Shown one piece after another: positions 45,161-52,148 of a DNA stretch of 64,000 nt. The notes below the pieces were generated by a model. That model ran no database searches. It worked only from the letters and a program-made list of their open reading frames with translations, and was not told the origin of the DNA. Each line of letters opens with the position of its first letter. Within the stretch, counting starts at the first letter, position 1. The stretch lies in assembly GCF_000191065.1 (NCBI RefSeq), contig NZ_GL872283.1, positions 922,999 to 986,998 on the forward strand. Direction: 5' to 3'. The translations under genes were made by a program, and so were the position numbers. This DNA comes from Prevotella multiformis DSM 16608. Its GTDB lineage: Bacteria; Bacteroidota; Bacteroidia; Bacteroidales; Bacteroidaceae.

Positions 45161-45176
45161 GGTATTCGGCAATACC
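45161..45176. promoter_or_regulatory. Candidate operator at the porin-imelysin promoter
   Basis: GGTATT-CGGC-AATACC is a perfect 6-bp inverted repeat with a 4-bp centre, overlapping the -33 position of the promoter read on the minus strand. It is a plausible binding site for a dimeric regulator. The two LuxR-type regulators encoded ~650 bp away, or Fur, are candidates. Inference only. Confidence 0.45.
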
Positions 45177-45321
45177 CAGTTTTGTTGATATTATCAGCCT
45201 TCCTTTTTGCCTTCCGTCTCTGTTTTCAGTCCTTTTTATCATTATATTTAGGTATCTCCGGAAAGCATTGAAGTATATGTGCAGCTCTGGAAAGCAGGGC
45301 ATACGCTGACACACAGCGGTC

Positions 45322-45404
45322 GGGACTGTCCGTCCCAAGGGCTGGGAACGCCGTTCCCAAGTACTTGGGAATTCTGTTCCCAAGCAGTCGGGAACAATCG
45401 TACC
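45322..45404. repeat. Tandem palindrome array 2 (GGGAA-N5-TTCCC type)
   Basis: Four units at 45322 (GGGAC...GTCCC), 45344, 45367 (both exact GGGAA-N5-TTCCC) and 45390 (GGGAA...GTACC, decayed arm), spaced 22, 23 and 23 bp. Unit number and spacing match array 1 at 16787-16868, while the sequence between the arms differs. It lies between divergent promoters. Confidence 0.8.
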
Positions 45405-45826
45405 AGACAGGGCGGTGTGACGCAATGGTGTGCCGCTTTGAGAACCAAGCAGACCAGCTTGAAACAAGAACATGAATCTATTTAAATAAAATCATTGTGA
45501 TACAGCTTATTATCATATGATATAAAACAACATCATAAAACTTTCCCTGGCGTTCTCCCAGGGCACTCCCCGTCAGACGACAGCACTTCCTTACCTGCCT
45601 GCAAGGCACAGGTACATGAATATATCCCGGCCGGTTCCGATCGGCTGACACGGCTGGACAATCGCCATTCAGACAGCTGTCAAACGCTTCCCGATACGGA
45701 TAAGCCCCTCGAACCGCCCTCCTCCTACCGACAAATAAGGATGAAAAATCAAATACCTAATAATAATTATTGTGTCATTGATTTTTTTTTTGTTATTTTG
45801 CATACTATATCGAAAAGAAGAACAAG

Positions 45827-46783
45827 ATGAAGAATCAGAAGATGTATGAGCCTGAAGACAAGATGATCAATCTTATCAAGGATAATTACGACCTGCTGCA
45901 GAGTCTCGGCTGCTTCGGCATTAGTCTTGGCTTCGGAGACAAGACGGTACGCGAAGTCTGCGACGAGCAGAATGTAGATACTTATACATTCCTGTCGGTC
46001 GTCAATTTCACCATCAATGGATACAAGGGCTTTGACGACATGGACCGCCTCTCAATCCCGACACTTATGCAGTATCTGCAGGCAAGTCATACCTATTATC
46101 TTGATTTTGAGCTGCCCTCTATCCGCAAGGAGCTGACAGCCGCCCTGGACGAAACCGACAATCTGGCCCGCCTTATTCTCCGGCTCTTCGACGAGTATGC
46201 GCATGACATCCGTAACCATATGAAGTATGAAGAGAAAATGGTGTTCCCCTACGTTGAAGCCATGCTGAAAGGGGAGGCGAGCGACGCTTATGATATTGAG
46301 ACCTACTCGAAGCACCATAGCCAGACCGACCTCAAGCTTCGGGAACTGAAGAGCATCATCATCAAGTATCTCCCCTCCGATGCCCATCACAATAACCGGC
46401 TGACGGCTACCCTATACGATATTTACAACTGTGAAAGTTGGCTGACACTGCACGCCGAGGTGGAAGAGGAAATCTTCATTCCCGTCATCCGCCGGCTGGA
46501 ACAGAAAACCCAGCAGAAAGACGTCAGTCTGAAGATAACGAACATGATTACGCAGAGCCCTGACTCCAACGAGGTGCTGAGCGACCGGGAGAAGGATGTC
46601 ATCGTGGCCGTAGCACAAGGAATGACGAACAAGGAGATAGCCGACCATCTCTGTATCTCGACCAACACAGTCATCACCCACCGGCGCAACATCGCACGCA
46701 AGCTGCAGATTCACTCCCCGGCCGGGCTGACTATCTATGCCATTGTCAACAACCTCGTCGACATCAGCAGCGTGAAACTGTAA
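45827..46783 (+). CDS. LuxR-type regulator with RIC/hemerythrin di-iron domain
   Basis: 318-aa fusion. Residues ~10-60 resemble the DUF542/ScdA_N region of RIC (YtfE) proteins but lack its paired cysteines. Residues ~85-220 form a hemerythrin-like four-helix domain with a full candidate di-iron set: H88, H131 with E135, H163/H164, and H209 with E213, the two HxxxE pairs being as in RIC. Residues ~248-318 are a LuxR/NarL helix-turn-helix (LSDREKDVIVAVAQGMTNKE ... ISTNTVITHRRNIARKL). It should sense O2, NO, redox state or iron and bind DNA. It lies 70 bp before a second LuxR gene and diverges from the porin-imelysin operon. Confidence 0.88.
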   Translation: MKNQKMYEPEDKMINLIKDNYDLLQSLGCFGISLGFGDKTVREVCDEQNVDTYTFLSVVNFTINGYKGFDDMDRLSIPTLMQYLQASHTYYLDFELPSIRKELTAALDETDNLARLILRLFDEYAHDIRNHMKYEEKMVFPYVEAMLKGEASDAYDIETYSKHHSQTDLKLRELKSIIIKYLPSDAHHNNRLTATLYDIYNCESWLTLHAEVEEEIFIPVIRRLEQKTQQKDVSLKITNMITQSPDSNEVLSDREKDVIVAVAQGMTNKEIADHLCISTNTVITHRRNIARKLQIHSPAGLTIYAIVNNLVDISSVKL

Positions 46784-46852
46784 GGACATTCTATTGACTT
46801 GTTGTACAGGAATTTGATAGAAGATGATTTCATCTTAACTTCGTCTGGGAAA

Positions 46853-47467
46853 ATGGAAGATATAGAGACAATGAAGAGGGAACGCCCCAAGATGGCGATA
46901 GTGGACCCGAACACGCTCGCCGTGCTGGGGCTGAAACAGATATTGCAGAATGTGATGCCGATCATGACGGTCGAGACATTCTCTACATTCCAGGCCTTTG
47001 AGGAGGCCGGTCCGGGTTCGTTCTATCACTATTTCGTCGCACAGGTGATTGTCCTGGAGAACAGGCGCTTCTTCTCACAGTGCATCCATAAGACAATCGT
47101 TCTGACGATTACGAAAGACCCCAATGCGCAGCTCTCCGGCTTCCACAGTTTCTGCATCAATGTACCGGAAGACGAGCTGGTCAAGGCCATTCTGAAGATA
47201 GAACAGTATGGGCACTCAGGCGGACGGAATCTTCCAGAGCTGCCGCAGGTGCTGAAGAACAAGATTCTGAGCAACCGGGAGATCGAAGTACTGTCGCTGA
47301 TCGTACAGGGGCTGATCAACAAGGAAATTGCAGAGAAGCTGAACATCAGTCTGACGACCGTCATCACGCACCGCAAAAACATCATGTACAAACTCGGCAT
47401 GAGGAGCGTGTCGGCGTTGACGATTTACGCCGTTATGCACGGCTATATCGATATTAATAAGATATAA
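46853..47467 (+). CDS. LuxR/NarL-type regulator with degenerate receiver domain
   Basis: About 204 aa. Residues ~10-120 look like a response-regulator receiver (KMAIVDPNTLAVLGLKQIL). No aspartate is seen where the phosphorylated residue should be; the strand reads VIVLENRRFF. The C-terminus is a LuxR HTH (LSNREIEVLSLIVQGLINKE ... SLTTVITHRKNIMYKLG) close to that of the preceding protein. The frame opens at a TTG (46799), but ATG 46853, preceded by GGGAAA, is the better start; ATG 46871 is possible. Likely co-expressed and possibly heterodimerising with the hemerythrin regulator. Confidence 0.85.
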   Translation: MEDIETMKRERPKMAIVDPNTLAVLGLKQILQNVMPIMTVETFSTFQAFEEAGPGSFYHYFVAQVIVLENRRFFSQCIHKTIVLTITKDPNAQLSGFHSFCINVPEDELVKAILKIEQYGHSGGRNLPELPQVLKNKILSNREIEVLSLIVQGLINKEIAEKLNISLTTVITHRKNIMYKLGMRSVSALTIYAVMHGYIDINKI

Positions 47468-47556
47468 AAAAGTCCATGCCGGCAGCCGGTTCTGAATACG
47501 GTTCTGCAGTCCGACGGCTTTTGAGTTGTAAGTCCGGTCTCACCGGGCATCAGAGA

Positions 47557-47600
47557 GAAGGGCCTTTCAAAACTCGTTCCTGAGTTTTGAAAGGCCCTTC
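47557..47600. terminator. Bidirectional terminator between the LuxR pair and the PLD gene
   Basis: Perfect 19-bp stem GAAGGGCCTTTCAAAACTC / GAGTTTTGAAAGGCCCTTC with a 6-nt loop, between convergent genes. Confidence 0.9.
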
Positions 47601-47650
47601 CCTTATGCCGTCATCTTGCTTTCCCGGGTGTATTTCCCTTTATTCCCGAC

Positions 47651-48997
47651 TTAGAGGAACGGTGACAGCAGGTGAGCGAACCATCCCCGGAACCGCTGCC
47701 AGGGGGTACGCCATTGCTTCCATTTGGCCTCAGTAAGTTTGAAACTGTCTTTTTTCTGGTCTTCGAACAGCTGGTTGAGTTCATGGGTGGTACACGCATC
47801 CACGATGACGGCGTTTTCCTCCCGGTCCCACCGCAGGCTCCTTGCATTGAGGTTGGCCGACCCGACCGTACAGAGCTGACCGTCGATCGTGATGATTTTC
47901 GTATGATGGAACCCCGGCTTGTAAATCCAGATTGTACAGCCGGCTTTCATCAGCTGGTGAGCATTGTAGAAACCACAATCAGGAGTCAGAGGGATGTCGC
48001 TCTTCATGCTTAACAGAATCTCCACTTTCACTCCGCGGCTTACGGCATCGCGCAGGGCTTTCTTCAGGGAGTGGCTCAGGGAGAAGTAGGGATTGATGAG
48101 CTTGATGCTGTCTTTTGCATCCTTTATGGCGTTGAGATAGAAACAGCGGATGATGTCTTTCGTGACGTGTGGTTCGCGGTTGATGATGCCCACCATCTTC
48201 TTCCCGGCACTCCGGCAGGTGTCAGGCTTCAGCCCCGCCATATAATCCGCATCCGATACCCCCCGGTAGTATTTGGCTCCGTGTACATCCTGGCCTGAAA
48301 CGATCCGCCACATCCGCAGGAATATCTTCTGGAGTGTGTTCACCTCGTCCCCCTCGATTCTGCAGTGCATGTCGTGCCAGGAGCCTACGGCCTTTGTCCC
48401 TTTTATATAATAGTCGGCTACGTTCATGCCGCCGGTATAGGCGACCTTTCCATCGATGACGATGATCTTCCGGTGGTCACGGTTGAAGATGTCGTGCAGC
48501 CAGGGAAATGCCATGGGCTTGAACTCATGGATTTCAATTCCCTGTTTACGGATGGCTTTCAAACGGCGTTTCCGCATCGGCCGGTTATTGCTGGCATTTC
48601 CGAAGCCGTCGAAGACCGCTCTCACTTCAATGCCTTCCTTTGCCTTTGCGGCCAGACGGCGTATCAGTTCCTCGTTGATGGAGTCATTGCGGAAGTTGAA
48701 GTATTCCAGGTGAATACTCGACCGTGCCTGATCTATTGCTTTAAACAGGTCGTCGAACTTCTCCTGTCCAGTCGTGAGCAAGGTGACTGAATTGTTGTGA
48801 GAGAAGCGTACCCCTTTCCTGCGGAGCTGGCTGACAAGCAGGGAGTCAGCCCTGGTCTCCGTAGAGGAAAGACCTCCTGCAATGGCGTTTTGCTGATTCT
48901 TCTGTGCTGAAAGGGGGGACGGGTGGGATAGGCAACATAACGCCATCACGGCGGTGATGGCGTTTCTCTTCTTATGGTTCAAATTAATCTCTCTCAT
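47651..48997 (-). CDS. Exported phospholipase D / cardiolipin synthase-like protein
   Basis: Two PLD HKD motifs define the fold: HRKIIVIDGKVAYTGGMN near residue 195 and HHTKIITIDGQLCTVGSANL near 370. This is the pattern of bacterial cardiolipin synthases, which join two phosphatidylglycerols. The usual pair of N-terminal membrane helices is replaced by a cleavable-looking signal peptide (AITAVMALCCLSHPSPLSAQ), so the enzyme may act in the periplasm. It follows kdsD by 93 nt on the same strand. Confidence 0.85.
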   Translation of the reverse strand: MREINLNHKKRNAITAVMALCCLSHPSPLSAQKNQQNAIAGGLSSTETRADSLLVSQLRRKGVRFSHNNSVTLLTTGQEKFDDLFKAIDQARSSIHLEYFNFRNDSINEELIRRLAAKAKEGIEVRAVFDGFGNASNNRPMRKRRLKAIRKQGIEIHEFKPMAFPWLHDIFNRDHRKIIVIDGKVAYTGGMNVADYYIKGTKAVGSWHDMHCRIEGDEVNTLQKIFLRMWRIVSGQDVHGAKYYRGVSDADYMAGLKPDTCRSAGKKMVGIINREPHVTKDIIRCFYLNAIKDAKDSIKLINPYFSLSHSLKKALRDAVSRGVKVEILLSMKSDIPLTPDCGFYNAHQLMKAGCTIWIYKPGFHHTKIITIDGQLCTVGSANLNARSLRWDREENAVIVDACTTHELNQLFEDQKKDSFKLTEAKWKQWRTPWQRFRGWFAHLLSPFL

Positions 48998-49090
48998 TTT
49001 CCATCAATGGCAGACAACGTTTTTCCCGAAACGGGAGGCTGTTGTCCGCCGGGTATAAGTATCACAGACAAGACGGCAGAAGCCTGTCCC

Positions 49091-50059
49091 TTACAACATA
49101 CAGCTGTAATGGTCGACGACACCCAGCAGATGTCTCCCGGCGTCGCATACCAGTACGGTGTGTATTTTGTTCTGATGCATAATCCGTTGGATCTCGGTGA
49201 TTTTGGTTGTCGGCAGGACGGTCTTCGGTTCTCTGGTCATGATGTCGCTCACGGTGTGATCGAAGAACTCCGCCTGCCACCGTTCCATTGCGCGGCGGAT
49301 GTCGCCGTCGGTGATCAGTCCGATGACCTTGCCGTCCGCAAGTGATACTCCCAGACCTAATTTCCCTTTGCTCACGTGTATGATCGCTTCACCCAGGTGC
49401 ATTTCCTTCGGAATGACCGGCAGATCATCCGACCGCATGACATCCTGTGCCGTCGTCAGCAGGCGTTTCCCCAGTTCACCGCCCGGATGGAACTGTGCGA
49501 AGTCCTGCGGTTTGAAATTCCTGACACGCATCAATGCGACGGCCAGCGCATCCCCCATGACGAGTGCGGCCGTCGTCGAACTTGTCGGCGCCAGATTCAG
49601 CGGGCAGGCTTCCTTCTCCACCCATACCTTCAGATGGGCGGTGGAGTATTTTGCCAGCAGCGATTCCGGATGGGCGCTCATGCCGATGATGGGGATGTTC
49701 ATGTGAAGGACCATCGGGATGAAGCGAAGCAGTTCATCCGTCTGACCCGAATTGGACAGGGCAAGTACTACGTCGTCTTTCGTCATTACCCCTAAGTCGC
49801 CATGGTAGACATCCAGCGGATTGACAAAGAAGGCCGGTGTGCCGGTCGACGAAAGGGTCGCTGCTATCTTGGCGCCGATGTTGCCGCTCTTCCCGACACC
49901 TGTGACAATCACTTTGCCTGCACAATGATACATCAGGCTTACCGCCTTGTCGAAATTTTCATCCAGCTGGTTGATCAGATTGAGCGTCGCTTCCGTTTCT
50001 TCTTTGATACATTGAATGGCGTATGCCCTGACCTGCGTCAGACTTTGTTCTGCTTCCAT
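49091..50059 (-). CDS. kdsD: Arabinose-5-phosphate isomerase (KdsD/KpsF)
   Basis: Converts ribulose-5-phosphate to arabinose-5-phosphate, the first step of Kdo synthesis for lipopolysaccharide. The N-terminal SIS domain contains VTGVGKSGNIGAKIAATLSS near residue 54 and ALSNSGQTDELL near 105. Two CBS domains follow (DVMRSDDLPVI; IMTREPKTVLP). The 322-aa length is typical. The start codon overlaps the kdsA stop by one base (TAATG), so the two are translationally coupled. Confidence 0.95.
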   Translation of the reverse strand: MEAEQSLTQVRAYAIQCIKEETEATLNLINQLDENFDKAVSLMYHCAGKVIVTGVGKSGNIGAKIAATLSSTGTPAFFVNPLDVYHGDLGVMTKDDVVLALSNSGQTDELLRFIPMVLHMNIPIIGMSAHPESLLAKYSTAHLKVWVEKEACPLNLAPTSSTTAALVMGDALAVALMRVRNFKPQDFAQFHPGGELGKRLLTTAQDVMRSDDLPVIPKEMHLGEAIIHVSKGKLGLGVSLADGKVIGLITDGDIRRAMERWQAEFFDHTVSDIMTREPKTVLPTTKITEIQRIMHQNKIHTVLVCDAGRHLLGVVDHYSCML

Positions 50060-50856
50060 TATATCAGCTTTCCTATTAATTCATCCAGTTTTTCAAGTTC
50101 CAGCATGTTGGCGGCATCGGACAGTCCTCTGTCCGGATCGGGGTGTACTTCAAAGAAGTAGCCGGTCGCGCCGAAGGCCTTGGCCGCCAGTGCCATTGCG
50201 GGAACGAACTTGCGGTCGCCGACGGTCTTGCCGTCTCCCGCACTCGGACGTTGCACGCTGTGTGTACAGTCCATGATGACACGAGGGACGATTTCCTTCA
50301 TGTCGGGAATATTGCGGAAGTCGACGACCAGGTTGTTGTAACCGAAACAGTTTCCGCGTTCCGTAAGCCACACTTCCTTTGCGCCGCTTTCCATACACTT
50401 CTGCACAGGATAGCGCATGTCACGGCCGCTGAGGAACTGTGCTTTTTTGATGTTGACGGTCTTCCCTGTCTTTGCCGCAGCCACAAGCAGGTCGGTCTGC
50501 CGGCAGAGGAAAGCGGGGATCTGAATGACATCCGCCACATTTCCTGCTGCTTCCGCCTGCCAGCTCTCGTGTATGTCCGTCAGCAGGCGGAGTCCGTACT
50601 TCTCTTTGACGGCCTGCAGCATGGCGAGTCCTTTTTCGAGACCGGGACCGCGGAAAGCGTGCAGGCTTGTCCGGTTCGCCTTGTCGAAGCTCGCCTTGAA
50701 AATAATGTCTACCGAATATTTCCTGTTCAGCCGTGCAAGTTCAGCTGCAACAGTGTCAAGCAGTTCCGGAGTTTCGATGACACAGGGACCTGCAATGAAA
50801 GTTGGTTGATCCATCATATACTTGAAATCTACAGCTCCTGTTTCTGCGGCGCGCAT
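50059..50856 (-). CDS. kdsA: Kdo-8-phosphate synthase
   Basis: Condenses arabinose-5-phosphate with phosphoenolpyruvate to give Kdo-8-phosphate, directly downstream of the KdsD reaction in the pathway. The sequence starts its core with PTFIAGPCVIETPE, then FKASFDKANRTS with the PEP-binding lysine, GLRLLTDIHE, and VIMDCTHSVQRP. The 265-aa length is at the short end of normal. The ATG at 50856 lies 26 nt after a TAACTTTG box (50889-50882); ATGs at 50817/50814 are alternatives. Confidence 0.96.
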   Translation of the reverse strand: MRAAETGAVDFKYMMDQPTFIAGPCVIETPELLDTVAAELARLNRKYSVDIIFKASFDKANRTSLHAFRGPGLEKGLAMLQAVKEKYGLRLLTDIHESWQAEAAGNVADVIQIPAFLCRQTDLLVAAAKTGKTVNIKKAQFLSGRDMRYPVQKCMESGAKEVWLTERGNCFGYNNLVVDFRNIPDMKEIVPRVIMDCTHSVQRPSAGDGKTVGDRKFVPAMALAAKAFGATGYFFEVHPDPDRGLSDAANMLELEKLDELIGKLI

Positions 50857-50881
50857 TGCGATGCTGCCTTCAGGAGCAATG

Positions 50882-50889
50882 CAAAGTTA
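50882..50889 (-). promoter_or_regulatory. -7 box for kdsA-kdsD
   Basis: TAACTTTG followed by C on the minus strand, 26 nt before the kdsA ATG, in AT-rich sequence. Confidence 0.55.
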
Positions 50890-50959
50890 TATATAATAAG
50901 GTGAACCGGCAAGCGATTAACGTTCATTTGCATATCGGATGTAAAACTTCAGGATAAAA

Positions 50960-50991
50960 TTTGGCTGTTTCCCACAAAAGCCTTTACTTTG
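50960..50991 (+). promoter_or_regulatory. Promoter of the small beta-barrel gene
   Basis: TTTG (50960-50963), 20-bp spacer, TTACTTTG (50984-50991) followed by CAGCCG: the same layout and extension as the OmpA promoter. The leader of ~90 nt is AT-rich. Confidence 0.8.
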
Positions 50992-51086
50992 CAGCCGGAT
51001 AGAGAAACTTCCTTGACTGATTTGGCAGTCGGGAGTTCCAATAAGAAAGATTAAATTCAGTATTAACAAATTAAAAGTTTTCTATT

Positions 51087-51650
51087 ATGAAAAAGATTTT
51101 AATGACACTTGCAGTTGCTTTCGTTGCAGTTGCAGCAAACGCACAGGTTTACGTAGGTGGCAACGTCGGTATCGCTTCTTCTAAAAACGGTGACGCTGAT
51201 GCTGTTACAACTTACAAGGTTCTCCCGGAGATCGGCTACAACCTCGACCAGAACTGGGCGATCGGCACGACTGTTGGTTTCGGTAAGGGAACTCCTGTTA
51301 ACATTGAGAAGCTTGAGGACGGTATGCTTCAGAACTATTTCACGGTAGAACCATACGTTCGTTACACTTTTGTACGCAGCAAGTACATCAATGCGTTCGT
51401 TGACGGCGGCTTCGGTTATGCTCACTTCAACCATGCCCATGGCGCAGCTGCTTCCGTAAACGCATGGTCAGTAGGTGTAAAACCGGGTATCTCTGTAAAC
51501 CTCAGTCCGAAGGTCAGCTTCATAGCACACGTAGGCTTTGCCGGCTGGAAGTCTGCCAAGGCCGATATGGATGGAGCCAAGTCAAGTAACGTCTGGGGTG
51601 TAGACCTTGACGGCAACAACGTTACATTCGGTGTCTACTACAACTTCTAA
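51087..51650 (+). CDS. Small outer membrane beta-barrel protein
   Basis: 187 aa with a signal peptide (MKKILMTLAVAFVAVAANAQ) and alternating strands typical of the OmpA-like/porin-family eight-stranded barrel. It ends NNVTFGVYYNF with a terminal phenylalanine. There is no peptidoglycan-binding domain. Codon use is biased to GGT, GCT, AAC and GTT, like the OmpA gene, and its promoter is nearly the same, so it is probably abundant. It stands alone, with a terminator at 51684. Confidence 0.88.
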   Translation: MKKILMTLAVAFVAVAANAQVYVGGNVGIASSKNGDADAVTTYKVLPEIGYNLDQNWAIGTTVGFGKGTPVNIEKLEDGMLQNYFTVEPYVRYTFVRSKYINAFVDGGFGYAHFNHAHGAAASVNAWSVGVKPGISVNLSPKVSFIAHVGFAGWKSAKADMDGAKSSNVWGVDLDGNNVTFGVYYNF

Positions 51651-51683
51651 AGAACTGTTCTGAACGAGTATTTAATTATAAAG

Positions 51684-51726
51684 AAAGAGGGATGCGTCAC
51701 TTAGACAGCGCATCCCTCTTTTTCTT
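51684..51726 (+). terminator. Terminator of the small beta-barrel gene
   Basis: Perfect 13-bp stem AAAGAGGGATGCG / CGCATCCCTCTTT, 12-nt loop, then a T-rich tract, 33 nt past the stop. Confidence 0.93.
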
Positions 51727-52148
51727 TTTCATTCCTCCGGGAGGTTTCGCCTTTCCTGCTGTCGTCTGGTATATTTTGTCCGGACGGGCAACCGGGAGAA
51801 GACCAATGATGTATATTCCCCGGAAAAATTGTAAAACTAACGGAAACACGTTCCTTCCTCTCTGCCGAATGATGCCGTCCTGGGCGTCCGCCGAGGAGAA
51901 AAAGCATCGGGCAAATCTGACAGGATTCTGTCGCATTTGCAAACCGCTCACAGACAGGCAGGTAACGTGTCTGTGCGAAAAGGTGCTTGGTTGCATTGCA
52001 AACAGGCCTCAACAGGCTCGCAAGGAAGCACCGCTTGGAACGCAATCAGGCGTTAGTAAGAACCCGGGAAACGGCCTGTCACGATTCCGGTGCATGTTTT
52101 CTGTTCTGGGAAAGCTCCTGTAACGGAATATGACAGGATGTTTCCCGT
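51727..52148. other. Intergenic region with stand-alone repeat module
   Basis: No gene. Contains the third copy of the repeat module also found within the MITE-like elements (51978-52061). Confidence 0.5.
51978..52061 (+). repeat. Stand-alone copy of the element-internal repeat module
   Basis: AAAAGGTGCTTGGTTGCATT, ACAGGCTCGCAAGGAAGCAC and GCAATCAGGCGTTAGTAAGA align over ~84 nt with element Y (33614-33702). Similarity continues weakly to a GCATGTTTTCTGT that parallels GCATGAAAACAGT in X and Y. The element's terminal repeats are absent here. Confidence 0.6.

Larger units (their letters stand above)
45108..45826. other. Divergent intergenic region between the iron operon and the LuxR pair
   Basis: 719 bp, no gene. 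Holds the operon promoter and operator candidate (45142-45176), palindrome array 2 (45322-45404), and an AT-rich stretch before the LuxR gene that contains a TTATTTTG box near 45793. Confidence 0.6.
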
